Of a stretch of DNA of 64,000 nucleotides, positions 45,765 through 59,115 are shown one piece after another (the stretch's first letter is position 1; the number at the start of each line of letters is the position of its first letter). The position numbers were made by a program, and so were the translations under genes. The DNA is from Streblospio benedicti (lineage: Eukaryota > Annelida > Polychaeta > Spionida > Spionidae): positions 37,159,640 through 37,223,639 of the forward strand of contig CM032660.1 in assembly GCA_019095985.1 (NCBI GenBank). Reading direction: 5' to 3'. The notes under the pieces are model-generated. The model searched no databases. It was not told where the DNA came from and worked only from the letters and a program-made list of their open reading frames with translations.

Positions 45765-48700
45765 GTGAGATGAATGGTCAGTCGTAAGGAAGAGTATAGT
45801 TTTTGATAAGGTGTAAACAATTGCCATGAAGTGAACATACTTCATGTTTTAGCTCAATGGTTTTTATAACTATCGTCCTAAGAAAGCCCATTAAGTAGAG
45901 AGGCTATGAGCATTTGGCTGGCGGCCGACTGCTGTGTCACTTCCCCTGTAGATGTTGACGAGGATATGACGCTTGAAAGTATTATTAATAATGCAAAGTC
46001 TATGGACATTCTGTTGAGGGTCGTGTAATCCTATTAGCCTGAGTGTGTCCTCATCATAATGAAATAATCAGCACGACTAGCAACATGTGTTTCAATGCTA
46101 ATATCATCCTACGGCTTTAAATGTACACGTTTAAAACAATTTATTGGAAATGTGCACGATATACGTGTAATCACGAGTACAAAATCAATTTACCGGTTCA
46201 TTAGTTACATGGGCATAACCATAAACATTTACGGCATGTCTCTTTCACAGCATTAGTCAGTTAGTCTATTGGGCAGCAGCAGCATCATGTTGTCACAAAT
46301 GCAAGTAGCAAACAAAATTGGGTCTGTGAATTTCCTATGACTCTTTCATAAATCACTTGCGTAAGACCGTGTTTGGCGGATGGGAAGAGAAATGAGCATT
46401 ACTTAGCTCTTTGAATTGAATCAAAACGGCCATGACCTTTCAGAAACATGGCATACCCTCAGTGTCGAAACATGTAAAACTGAAAGCACAGCCATGTTTT
46501 CTCAACTAATATGACTAAAAGGCTCTTAAAATGCTAGTCTTATAGTCAAGGGACTACTATCGTGAGCAGGTTTACTTGTGTCTTCGTCATCATTAAATAT
46601 GCGTTACTTAAAGACTATTGACAGCAGGTGGCGTTTCAGCTTGCCCTGGTTGATGGATGCTCTGCTTGCGAAGCAAAACTTGATTGTTTAATCTTGATAA
46701 AACCAAACGTGATTTTGAGATTTTTCTCTAATCAAGTGATTGAAAAGCTTGAAAAGATAGTTGAATTCGTCCGTCTAGTTGCTGATTTTTTTGCATTAAA
46801 CGGTGCTGTAAATAATTGATTTGACACACACGTGTTGCCTGCCATTACGCGCGTGATGGAGCAATATTTGTCCATCTTTAATCCATAAAGATTCAATATG
46901 CAGTAAAATATGACTGACGTGTTTGAGAACTGATGATGTTACTTGAATTTAATCATCTTAAGCCTCCTTCATGGATTTTCATCCACCCGATTAAACGTGC
47001 AACTTTTGAATGCATGTCGACAGCACGTTCACTTTCTACTCACCTTGTGTAAAAATAGCCAGCTGCCGGTTAGCAAGACTGGGTAGATTGCGGCTATGAA
47101 TTAATCTGCATTATTGAAATAGCTGATGACCACATATTTCTCAAGGGACAAAGCAATGGACGAATAAGTCACAGGAGCAGAGGAGTCATAGTACGGTAGC
47201 ACTTTCAGGGACAGATGATATCAGTTGTTTTTGCTCCTGAATAATGGCCATGTGCATGATACATTAAATGGCCTTGTTGTATTTTCCATCCTATATCGTG
47301 ACATACTATTACCGAAATCAACTTTTTACGAGTGTGTGAATATTATTTGCATTGCATGCGTTTAGTATGAAGAAAAAAAACAGTACATAAAGTGTCAATA
47401 ACCCACACAGTCGTATTGGCGGCAATAATCCTGTTACCAATATACAAACATATGAATAATCCCATTATCGATTTCTGTAATACCATGAAAGCGTCCTTTA
47501 GTTTCGGTACTACAGTAAAATGAGACTCATGTTAAATGGATTAACGAGGGCTTGTGTATTATAGTTGTGTACTCTTCTTTTTGTTTTATCATATACACAT
47601 TGAAAGTTATTATTACAATAGTATTTTAATACAGATACTCTCAACGCTGTAAAGTATGAGTGTACAGTTTCTGTCCTTGCAAGCTAGCTTTGCATTTTTA
47701 CAGATTTAGTACTAAATCAAAATGGTTTATTTGATTATGATGTTAACGAAAAGAAACTGATGGACACCCTTTCGATTTCTGTCTCATTAGTTGTTCTTAA
47801 TGTTGGTATAATTTGCCCCACACTCCCTGGGGTAGTGAAACGCCCCCCAGTGGGTACAGCTTGCAAGGCTGCAAATGTAAATTACGCAGGTTGATTTGGC
47901 AGCACATCCAGTCTCTTGAGTTTGCTACTCATTTGTAATGGTTTGCTATGTAATTGCAACTGTCGGCTTATTTACATCTTTGAAGTGAAAAGGTGGTTTT
48001 TAAAAAGGACGTGAGCAGTACATACATTTCTACGTGTATGTAGACACTATCATATTTCTAGCATATTAATCAGCAGCATGGTTATCAGAGGTATACATAT
48101 ACAATACCACGGTCATTATAGAGATGAAGTGTAAACCAGTCATCATTGTCAATTAAATTGCGTGGAACAACCAGACCTCCTAATGAGAGCCGTTATTAGG
48201 CATACAGAAAGACAACATATGACGTGAAATATGTATGGGTATAAACAACAGCCCACGGGTGCCATTATTCCAGCCTTGCATCTGACGCGTCAAGGCTGTA
48301 ATTGTCAATGATTTACATCACACGTTCCTACAACAGCATGGGATACATTACCACCATTTTATGAATCTCGTGTCGCATTAATCCCACTCACGGTATCAGG
48401 ACATGTGGTTTTTGTGCGTGTTGATACACACCCCTACACAAACTGGCAGATGCAAAACCTGAGCCTGGGCTGGGGTGGCCAGTACATTAGGTTGTTAGCA
48501 ACCCGTTCTCCAACCCCCATTCTCAGAGCCTACTTGTGTCAGTCAAATTATCGATATTATCGTTGTTACGGGTTGGCATCATTACCTTGCATGTTCACGA
48601 CTTATCCAGATTTCATTGAATTCTCATTCCCAACCATTTTTGAAAAACAAACTGGATATGCAAGTGCTAGCCACCCTGTCGCTATAGGGCTCAATTTATG

Positions 48701-51437
48701 TAAAATCATCCTTAAAATGAATAGCATTTCAGCAGTCTAGGTCAGTTGAGTGTTTTATTCTGATGTAAATTAACCGTGCTTATTTGCATTTCTTTCACGT
48801 CACAAAACTCTGTGCACTTAAGATAACTTGTGTGTGCAAAACGAAGAATCAAAGCAAAGAAGTAAATACTCGAGCCAGTGTTTGCCTCCAGCAAATCATT
48901 AACTCGCGTAAATACAACTTGTGAGCATCGGAATGGCGCATTGTAACGCCGTTGCTAATAATACGTCTGGGTTATAAATAACAAAATATGCAACGCAATC
49001 AGCGCCTGGATCATGAATGCCAACTTGTCCTGATAAAATGACAGGGCAGTCACGAGTATAGTTTATACGTTTTGTATTTTCCAGGCGGCTGTGCCTTAAA
49101 TGGACGTCTTCGTTTGACATAATTATGTATACATCTCATAAATTTTGTTACAATACAACTTAGTAAAAGTAGAAGTTGTGTGCTATCCTGAATGATCACA
49201 AGATTACCTGACAGATCTAGGGAGCACCTGGGCTATACCACGCCCCCCCCCCCCCAACAAAAACACACACACACACACACACCTTAATACTAATTTCATT
49301 GGCTTTGGCATCCCCTCTTGAAAAACCTGGATGTTCCGGTGAAATTAGAGCTTTGAAACTTTTATAAATATATACATGTACAAGCAGAACAGGAGCAATA
49401 GTCACCATTTTCTTAGCAATACTGTCAACACAAGCAATGTTTCAAAAAAAAATTATTTTGAAAGTATGAGATCAGCAAATTGTCGATACAGTATTACTTC
49501 TTCAATTATTTTCTCCATCTTTGTGATACATGTACTGTCCTATGCCTTGTTCATGTTCTCTCACCCCTGTTCTAAGACAGGTGATCAAAGATGGGACATA
49601 AACGGCCTGATGAACTTTGCATATTTGCCCTTGGTAAACGTGCGTTTTCTGAGCGATATATTGACGAGCGTGGATTTGGAGCAGGTGCCCTGTATATTGT
49701 AGAGCTGGCCATGCTTCTTTTATGTCCCACATTTCCCATAACCACTTGTCCAGTGCTTAGCTATTGCTATCCCAATGCATGTGCAAACACATCAGTAAAA
49801 TTTAACAAATCTATCAAACTGGGACATGGGTATATAGCTATCAACTGCTTTGTACATGAGGGTCTATTTTGGAGTTGAGGTGTTTTTTTTTATTGAAGAT
49901 TAACACCTAAGTTGTAGCATATTCCTAAGCAACACTTACTTGGAATAAATACTTACTTATCATTTAATTTTGAAGCAAATTCACCACTAAGCCCACCAGC
50001 CCTCCAACACCAGCTTTTAAAAGGTTAATCTTTGATAATAAAGCTCTTTCCGCTACCACAACGGACAACTTTAGAAACCCTACCACAAAGCGACCTATCA
50101 CAAATGCCAACGCAGGAACAAAAAGTGCCTCGTTAATTAATTCACGGTAATATAATCACAGGAAGACAATAAAGACTCCATTGTTGTATATTGATTGCTC
50201 CAGATGGTAGCCGGTGCATATTATTATAACGTTTGCACGGTTTGTGTAACTTTTGACAAGAAAGTCAAGTAGTGTAATCTTCCCATGCACTTTTTCAGAG
50301 TTATTGGTTAATCTATTTTATGCCATTAATATAGATGTACATTATGAAATACTGACAAAGAAAAATATCTATGCAAGTTGATAATGCACGTTTTGTATGA
50401 TGGCAACAAAGCCTACGTCGGCCTTTCATATTTAGTATCCGAGCAGAGTTTTAATAAAACGATAAGGTTATACGATGTACCTATTATGATTTCTGCAATA
50501 GCTAGTTGTTTCTTGCAAGCTATCTTGCCTGCTGATGTGTGCACCCATTAGTAGTCTACATAGAGACTTTATACATGATAAAAGCTCACATTATTGTGAG
50601 CGTGTCATCGTGGTGTTTCTATCATGTATATGTATACTTTGTAATTGTATCCCTTTATGTATTAAACAAATATATATACTAGTATTCCTCAGCTGTTTGT
50701 TATTTTTCCTTGCAAATTCACCGGAGATGTGTGTTAGTACATATTAACACTTGTGCTTTGTTGATGATACTTTAGAGCCACCTGTACATTATGCATACCC
50801 ATGCACATTTTGTGTCAGTTTTAGTAGTACACTTCCGTTTATAATAGAAATGCACGTGCATACCTGCAGCTCACCCATGAATTAAATATTGAGCAATGTA
50901 CTTCATATGGGTGTCCCATTCAATACATTACGCTGCATTGGGCCATTAAAAGGAGAGCAAACAAAAAAAACAGTAAAATTGATTGCATTGATAAATGGCG
51001 TAATTACCCACAACTGGTTACACATCAACATGCGGAGTTCCCCTCGAGCGGATCAATGTGGAAGTGATTGAAAACTCGGGCACGTCCTCCCGCACTGCCA
51101 TCAATCGCCTTTCTGAGGCCCAAATACAAACACCATTGATTTCTAGGTTTACGTCTCACGACCTACAACCTGCTGAACACGTGACACAAGTTGCCTTCAA
51201 ACATCCCAAGCCATGGATAACCGCGTGTTAAAGATGATGGCACGTTTACTTGTTTTGGGGTTTAATTTTAGGTTTTCATTATAAGGATAACGATGTAGAT
51301 CTAGGTTTGTTTTAATCTTAAAGCTAATTTTTGTGCACTTGAGTTCTTGGTATTGCGTCCAGGGTCCGGATGCATTTAGACTAGCTAGAAGCAAAAGTCA
51401 GCCGTCCTCAGGTGTTAGAATTTTAGCCAGTGATATA
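45765..51437. other. Long non-coding stretch, presumed intron of the 45.6 kb gene
   Basis: No further plus-strand exon could be supported. A C-run plus short (AC)n lies at 49243-49283, near single-ended similarity to the hAT-like terminal repeats. Open frames of 90-111 codons near 48.4 and 49.4-49.9 kb lack domains and splice support. Confidence 0.4.
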
Positions 51438-51439
51438 TA

Positions 51440-51604
51440 AAGTAAAACTCTATTAAGAGCACCCTCGGTACTGGCTCAATGGTCTCAATAGGGAAACGGT
51501 CTATCTATGGAAGTTAATATTGGTCTATTCAGGAAGACTTGGGACCATGGAAAATCATCTTATTAAGCGGGTGGTCTCAGGTGATCTTAATTGGAGGTTC
51601 GGTG
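51440..51604. mobile_element. pogo/Tigger-like MITE, complete copy
   Basis: A 165-bp element: the left end AAGTAAAACTCTATTAAGAG and right end GGAGGTTCGGTG are inverted relatives, and TA flanks both sides (51438-51439 and 51605-51606). Internal GTGGTCTC and GGTCTCAATAGGG blocks match the 58292 copy. It is older than that copy, judging by its terminal mismatches. Confidence 0.7.
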
Positions 51605-51606
51605 TA

Positions 51607-54600
51607 GGTTCAGCAGTGCCTTGTGGTTAGGAAGAGGCCATTAAGTCAGGGCATAGTTCGATACTGGTAAGATTAGACTGTAATGGGTGATGAGCAAACT
51701 CATTCATAATAGGTGAGTGTACTGACAGGCTCTTGGTATTCAGATGTATGGTGAATAGGTTGGCCCTGCGAGTGGGTCCAGGGAGCCAGATTTGAGAAGA
51801 TGTTTGTTCAGCATGGCCCATCGTCCATTCTCACGGGTATATGCGAAGTTGATATGACGATGGACTTATATAATAAGCAGTGCGAGTGATCAAGCTGTGA
51901 AAAACCGACGATGAACATGGACATGCCATGTTGGGTTTCTGTCACTGCAACTAGTGAAGTCTTTTTATTGAGCCAGTCAAAATTGGCTGTTTGTTTGGAG
52001 CATCAAAGTAGGAATACAACTTAAAATGGATTAATCTATAATATTGCCCCTTTTTCTCCCTTTTCTTTTAAACCTCAACTTTAATAACGAAAACGTGTTT
52101 ACTCAAGACCCTGCATAATTACTATTATGTTATATAAACGTGATATGTGGATTGATTTTCAATAAATGCATCTAATTATAGTCATATGATTCGTGTGGGG
52201 GCGTTTAGTCGATACGCAGAAGCCGTGTGATTGATCAACCTCACACCTTCTGAACGGGCACCTGCTGCTTCTGACTGTCGACCAGCGCAGCATCTCATGT
52301 ATACAAGTGCTCGCTAATTAGGGCACGAGGGGAGATTACATGGCATCAGTGAGACAGTAATTTGCAAACTAGTGACAATGCTCTATAAGTATAGCATACG
52401 ATGAATAGAGTTGACTTTTATAGTAGAACTGCTAGGCTTGCATATAGCTGTCGGGTATGCTGTAGTTAGCGTGCAGTCACGGGATCCATTCGCTGATTGG
52501 GTGTAAGAGGCATATCAATTGCAGTTATTGAATGAAAGTTGTAACTTGAAATTTTGCCGTCTTTTTTATGAGATCTGCTGGTTTTCATGACCTTCACCTT
52601 ATCATATGATACGATTTATCTTTGTCGTAATTGGATCAAAGATAAGAATATGGTGCAAATAACTAGCAATGGCAGCACACGCTAATTTGCAATTATACTC
52701 AAGGATATGTAATATAAGGCAATGTCTTGCCAATAAAGGTCAGTGTCATGACAATGAATTAACTCATAAGACATTTGTTGAATCCTCATCTACACTGATA
52801 AAGCAAGATTTACAGGTTACATGTACTCAAGTAATTTGCTCTGTCCCTGTGGGGGTTGAAGGCCAAACTGCGGGCCACTATCACACACAGAGATTCCGTA
52901 CTGTATTTCATCATAAAAATTAACACAGATTGTATTACATACTTAGACACTGCAGCCTAGTAGATTCTACCTTGGGAAGGGTGACTGTGGTAGGCAGAGG
53001 CGGGTTTGGGGCACTTCAGAGAAGTAGGGTGAGACATTGCCCCAAGCTCTACGCACCCATCAACACTCACACCTTGAAGGATTGATTTGCTTGACATTGA
53101 TCCGTACGTGTGACAGCTCGTATTGACGTGAGAAGGAGTTAAAGTGCGCGAATGCATTCGTGATTTATGGTGAGTGATTCTTCAAAATTTTGAAGTGTAA
53201 CAAAGTGGCAAGTGGCATGACTTTGCCGAGAATGACAAATGAATACTCAAACACGCATACCGTATTGCTTCAGTACAGTGGAAATGTGTCAAAAACATGG
53301 CATTTGCTTCAGTTTACCATACTTTATCGTCACAAAGAATCATGATTAGGCCATGGAATAGATATAGTAACCTATGTGTCCCACTGACTAACCTCTTTCA
53401 TTTGTATCCAGTCGTTTAACACCACTGCGTTTGGATCAGTGTAGGCCTTGTGCCGAAGGCTAATTTGCCTCACATACCCGCTATAGAGCTCACTCTTGAT
53501 CTGTACGTCTTTCATCTGACATCATCTAGATTAATTGATTGCATTTATAGACCTTCTGGTAATGTTCAGCTGACAGCTGTGCCAACATGTATGACTGTTA
53601 TATGCTGCATTCTACAGTTGCCAGTACCGTGGTTATCACATTGTAGGTGATGTTTTTTATGCTAACATCATTGAATGATGGCTATTATCTGTGCATATAT
53701 ATGTGATAGTCTAAAGTTTAGAGTGCATATATCCACACATACCCGTGGGAAGGCAACTTTGTTGGAGATAAATCTGTCTGGTGATTTGCTGTCAATGATC
53801 TAGGATGGAACTGTAACATGTGGACAACTGGGCCTGAGAAACGGATCAAGTGATTCAGTGTAGAAAGGACAGAAAGCGGCAACCTCACCGGACATACGTG
53901 TGCTGCTTTTTTACCACAAAGTGTAGACGGATGAACGGTAGTTTAGTTATAAAGGGGAGATGCTAACAAGACTTTAGATTGAGAGGCTCTAAGGAAATAT
54001 TAAACATATTTTACCAGGACCTCATCACTCATCAAGTGATATTCAGCATAATCACTCAGCCTAATTAGATAATTCCGTATCTCAATGTATACTCGTATAT
54101 TGGGGAGTCCAATGTATAATGTAGCTCCAAAACACAATTCCCCACTAATGCCCCCAAGTTTCAGTGTAAATATTTATCACTAGTGATAAATGGTTCCCAT
54201 GTCATCATTGGCCGTGCTTTTCTAGATTGCTTTCCCTGGAGGATTTGTTCACATGCAATTACTCACAATGTGAAAGATCTGCGCCTTCTGAACAATGCAC
54301 GTTATTTATCTATTTATCTAAAACCACACCATATTCAACATTTTAGAGTGAACGTAATGTTATACGTCTTACTGATTACCGCAGTGTTGTGTTTCAATAA
54401 CGCATGCTGCATGATTGTCTGTGACGTGGGCGTGAGGTGGGTGGATATGGTGATACATGATGAGGCGAAACCTCAATTACACGAGGCCTTGGAGTTCTAT
54501 AACTGTAAGATTGCAGGTTCCGTCGTGCTATCTGTGTGTGTGGTGGTGGTTGGGGGAGCATATACGGGGTCGAGACCCCACAGTCCTATTTTGTTTTTTT

Positions 54601-54804
54601 TTCTTAAATCCCATGTCTTTCATTGTGTTGGCATTTGTTCATAACCTATAAGTTTCAGCTCTCCATCCATCCTGCATCCTCATAACCCACTACTGCCCCT
54701 CCACCGCCTCCTCTGTGTATGTTTCGTTTGGTGGATTAAACGATTGCTGGATGATTGTATGCTGCATACAATGTGAATATTTTGCAATGGGCCGTTATGC
54801 TTAC
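51607..54804. other. Non-coding stretch, nothing recognised
   Basis: AT-rich. A 153-codon plus-strand frame at 54183-54644 has no domain, no splice support and a run of F codons from a T tract, so it is read as chance. Confidence 0.4.
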
Positions 54805-54851
54805 TTCAATAATAGATACGCTAAGCAATGCTTAGTGTATCTATTATTGAA
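54805..54851. repeat. Near-perfect 47-bp palindrome
   Basis: Arms of 23 bp begin TTCAATAATAGATAC and meet around a single central base, with one mismatched position. It could extrude as a cruciform. It lacks the loop of a typical microRNA precursor. No matching palindrome elsewhere in the window. Confidence 0.9.
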
Positions 54852-55089
54852 CAATTATATATGTCTGCAACCATATCTGCCAATAGTGATTTGTGTACAA
54901 GTGTATGTATTGAGCTACGTGTGCATGTGTAGTAAATACGTCGCAAATAATAATTTATGTGAACTCTCACTTATTTCGCTTGTGAAGTCTACTACTTTCA
55001 AATATATAACCCGTATTTTTATACATTGAATGATTTGACCATGGAGCAACTTTCATTAAATGAATACCACTAATAACTAGATTAAAGGT

Positions 55090-55700
55090 GATCAAAGGAG
55101 TCGCTGGCACATCGCTGACGCAGGTGCAATAAAATGGCTTTCTGGAAGGCACACATTCATTTCCAGATTGTCAATACTGGACACATGATTGTAACTAGAT
55201 ATCCAAACATTGTACCAGACTTGAGGCTACTGTTGACACTAAAGGCAATCTTCAATTGACAAAGTGTCAATAACAGACACCGATAGCTTTACCGAGAAAT
55301 TAAACAGTGTAGTAAATTTGAAAGTTGTGCTGTATTGCAGTATTGAAATGATTGGAGATCACTATTGTTAAAATGGCTTTCAGCCATACACTCTTTGATT
55401 GGCAAAAGGCCACAATACAATTAGAAGTAGATAATGATGACGACTGATGTAAACAGTGTATTAAAATTTGGAGGTTATGTTTCAAGATGTATTGGAGATA
55501 TTGCAAAAGATGCCAATACTTGTCATGAAATGGTCTTCCGGAAGGCGCATTTAATTTGGCAAAATGTCTAAATTGGACACATGTGATGGTTACTAGGTTT
55601 GAATGTATTATTTCAAGCGGTATTGCGACCATTCCATAAAGTCTCAAAATGGGCCAAAATTGATTCTTGAAGACACACTTTAATCCACTCTACTACATAG
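55090..55700. repeat. Degenerate tandem repeats (about three units)
   Basis: Blocks of the form AAATGG(C)TTTC-GGAAGGC followed by TTGTCAATACTGGACACATG-like sequence recur near 55131, 55368 and 55528, preceded in the later copies by a GTATTGGAGATA-like segment. Units are roughly 160-240 bp and well diverged. No coding potential supported. Confidence 0.5.
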
Positions 55701-56339
55701 CTGGAGAAAGTTTAAACCAATCAGAGCCATACAGACATACGTACAGACATACAAGGCTTTCTCTTCAGCTGAAGCACCGAAATACACACTAATGCTATCT
55801 GCTAACATGTGTTTATGTGCAAGACAGCTAAAAACAAATGTACTTTAGATGTACGAATGCCAACATAAGATTTCCATTATACTAATCACTGACAGTCTGG
55901 GGCTTTTAAAAGGCCATCGGTCTGTAATGCGTCCGTCAATTGTGCTTACAGGCGGGTCGGGCATGTCAATGAGCAGGAGCTAGCAGCATTAATGCTGCCA
56001 ATCGTGGCTCTTACACAAAATGGAGCGTTTTAAACACGCTATGTATACTATATTTGCACGCGGTTTGATTGTTGCTAATGCTAGGGTATAAGACATTGCC
56101 GATATTGTTGCAGTCGAATCAGGCATGTTTTAACGTCATTGTTATGGATTGAATACTAGATACATTGTATTTTCATCAGCTGTTTCATTACTATATTGTG
56201 CCAGTTTCATGGGTCTATTTCTTCATCCCAATTACGCTGAAATTATATATTTGATTTTCTTGTGCTATATTTTAAGCAGCATACAGCAAAATAACAAATG
56301 AGACATTACTAACTTTTATATGTGTGCCCATGAATTCAA

Positions 56340-56570
56340 GCACCTCATGATCAGCCGCACATGCTGTGGTCAGCGGCCCCGGGCCTCCTCGTATTGTCCA
56401 TGTCCCGCGGCGGCCGCGGCGGATGGTATTACAAGTGGTGGTCACTAGTGTCAATACACACACTAACCACACACTGTTTACCATTACTTCACGCTCGCTC
56501 CCATCAGACCCAGATCCGGACAGAAGTGGCGGCGCCCGCGGCCTTGTCATCTTATACCATAGCGTATGCT
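56340..56570. other. GC-rich patch with a possible secreted N-terminus on the minus strand
   Basis: A GC- and CpG-rich block containing a GGCGGCCGCGGCGG-type core. On the minus strand a frame through it includes MVNSVWLVCVLTLVTTTCN, which has the shape of a signal peptide. No clean donor follows, and no domain can be named. A conserved regulatory element is at least as likely as an exon. Confidence 0.25.
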
Positions 56571-56939
56571 GTTGTTATTTGAGTGTACTGGGTTAATGTG
56601 TGATGCTAAATATGATATGTAATACGTGTAATTGGCACTGAAGGCTGTTTGTCTTTTAACCATGTGGTAATAAATAGTCTGCAGTAGTGACATTTGATTG
56701 ACTATTGGTGATGTTAGCATGTTCTATATTTCATGCAATTACAAATTCTTTACAACAAAGACTATAGTGGAGAAAGTGCATAGTAGATTTCTATAAATGC
56801 TCATGTTGCAGTGATTTAAGCGGGTATAACTGCTTCTTTTCTGGCTTTTTATAGTATCTGCGCTAGGCCTCTCCAAAGTAATAAGCGCGCCAGGGACCAC
56901 TTGATCCTCGTAACAAGGAAGATGTGTCCTCTTTCTCAC

Positions 56940-57000
56940 AGACACTTGAGCGTCCGGGGGTAGTCGGCGGTGGGGGTGGGGGCGGGGGTCACTGACTGTG
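56940..57000. other. G-rich tract in a GC patch (G-quadruplex candidate)
   Basis: Several runs of four to five G occur close together at about 56956-56990 on the plus strand. The minus-strand frame across it (TVSDPRPHPHRRLPP...) stays open for about 65 residues but has no recognisable domain. Confidence 0.35.
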
Positions 57001-57299
57001 AAGGCCACAGTACATGATTTTTCCATTACACTGGAATCAGAAATCTATCATTTATGGATAGCTGTGGGATAGTACTATTAAGATTCTATGTATATACATA
57101 TCCCTATGACTTGTGAATTCTAAATTTTTAATCTTGATATATTGAACTTGATGATTTGAATGTAATGCAACACATTTACTCAATTGATTGGTGCTAAACT
57201 AATACAATAGCATATTAGCTGTGAAATAATCGCAATCCTGGAGTCCAAGAAACAGAGCCTTAGAATGAAGCCATCCGCCAAGAAGAACCAGTCTGCATC

Positions 57300-57332
57300 T
57301 TTGGAGACAATTGCCTTTTGATTGTCTCCAAA
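57300..57332. repeat. Perfect 12-bp inverted repeat (hairpin)
   Basis: TTTGGAGACAAT and ATTGTCTCCAAA pair perfectly around a 9-base loop. The setting is AT-rich and non-coding, and no U-run terminator follows. Possible short hairpin; function unknown. Confidence 0.85.
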
Positions 57333-57339
57333 TGGGGTC

Positions 57340-58289
57340 TTCATCATTGGACTGTCAACAAACAAATGAGTTTAGACGGAGACAGACCATGAGCTGTGAT
57401 CGGTCACTCTCACCACTGGGGACAGTGGATTGTGCACTTGTTTAGTGCATGTTAGTTTGTTCAGAAGAGATAAATACACTATACTAATGGGCCTCTGTAT
57501 TGCAAAATACATGAATTGATTAATGAATGACATATTTGTGTATCTTTGCCATCACCACTGTGGTTAAGTTAAGCTGTATTCCCCACCTTTGAGCACTGAG
57601 GTATGAGTGTTTTGATGTAAAGATATTCTTGACAGTGCTGACCGTAGATGACCGCTTGGTTCGTAGATTTCCAATAAATGAGTTTGTTTTCATACGCACT
57701 TTAGCATATAACTGAAAGTTGTGATTAAAATACATATTAGAATGCAACGAAACAACATTGGCGCATTGCAATTATCATGTAAGTAATTTTCACAAAAGGT
57801 ATGATTGCAACCATCAAGTATCACGGTTAATCAATTTATCAAGCTGTATAATCATAACAATAACTTTTCATTGTACAATGACACATTATACTTACGTGTG
57901 GTTTATCAATACACCCCTCCCACACCGGGACGAAGGTTCATGATTATATTACCCTCTCAGTCAAAATGCCCATGTTATAATGAGTCTCACGCATAACTAG
58001 CATGAGATTTGCAAGCCTTATTTACACGCAAACAAACTGCCAGGCCGTAGACTTTGATGTATTACATTGCTGAATACTTACACACCTGGCCATGTACAAT
58101 CACATATTGAAATTGATACAACGTGGTTGTACACGTGAAATGTAAATTTCCCTCCAAGTAAGTTTAACTAGTGAAATATGAAATCAATTGCAGCATGTCA
58201 ATTAGTGAGTTCAGCATGGCCATCCACGTGAGTCTGAACTGGTCTAACCGATGGATTTGCTGGTTTGAAAGCCCAGTAACATGTCCATG
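57340..58289. other. Non-coding stretch, nothing recognised
   Basis: AT-rich with chance frames only. Confidence 0.4.
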
Positions 58290-58291
58290 TA

Positions 58292-58468
58292 CAGGAGAAC
58301 CTCTCTATTAGGACCACCTTTGCGACCAGTTTGAGGCGGTATCAATAGAGAGGTGGTCTCTATACAGAGGTTCATTTTGATAGTATTATGAAGGTTTCTA
58401 CCGTACAAAGTGGTCTCATTATTGAGGTGGTCTAAATAGGGAGGTGGTCTTAATGGGAGGTTCTACTG
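58292..58468. mobile_element. pogo/Tigger-like MITE, complete copy
   Basis: A 177-bp element: the left end CAGGAGAACCTCTCTATTAG and right end AATGGGAGGTTCTACTG are inverted repeats, and TA flanks both sides (58290-58291 and 58469-58470). The interior is a series of GAGGTGGTCT motifs, so much of the element is built from short inverted sub-repeats. Ends resembling CAGTAGAACCTC plus a TA target site are typical of pogo/Tigger-type Tc1/mariner relatives. Confidence 0.82.
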
Positions 58469-59115
58469 TACGTGTATATTCGTGATGTTACACAGTTATT
58501 CACAGTTATCGATTATAGAACTGGGATGATTGAAAATTACAAACGTGCAACTTTGGGCATTTGACAAGTATATGTCAATACACATGTCCTGCATGTGGTG
58601 TATCAGCAATGTCACAACTGTCGTCTTTTGGACTGCATTTCACAAGACGAGTGATCTAATGTCCTGTATAGGGGTGACAAGCAGCTTTGGGGTTAAAACC
58701 CCCACCCATCTAGCGTTATTTATATGAGCATTGTCTCATCTAAATTGAATCCTGGATCATTGTGTGTAATACAGCACAATGCATTGATTGCGGTGCACTC
58801 GCACTATTGGGAACACAAAATCCACTTCTCCGTTATTGTCGTGTCCTGCTATTGATACTATAAAGTAAGACTTTTGTATCTAGTTATTTTCAAATGAGCA
58901 CGATCCGTGCGTATATTTAGCGGGTTAGAAGTTCATGTTGCGATTTATGTCTGTCAATAATACTTGTAAGCGATGTAAATACATATGTAACTTCATTACT
59001 TAACCCCGAATTTTCACATAGCCGATGATAGCTCCGGATGCTCCACAAAGCGCATATACATACTGACTTAGTAAAATGCATGGTGCGGTGATTTGCTGAG
59101 CCAAACAATGTGTTA

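Noticed and set aside
48405-48740. 111-codon plus-strand open frame
   Set aside because: Amino-acid composition resembles random translation and no splice support was found.
49213-49345. Further complete hAT-like MITE copy
   Set aside because: The ends resemble the family only loosely and no 5-bp direct repeat flanks them.
49376-49878. Two overlapping plus-strand frames of 108 and 95 codons with hydrophobic stretches
   Set aside because: The hydrophobic runs come from T-rich DNA; frames overlap each other and lack domains.
54183-54644. 153-codon plus-strand open frame
   Set aside because: No domain, low-complexity Phe run from a T tract, no splice signals or start context; long enough to arise by chance in 64 kb.
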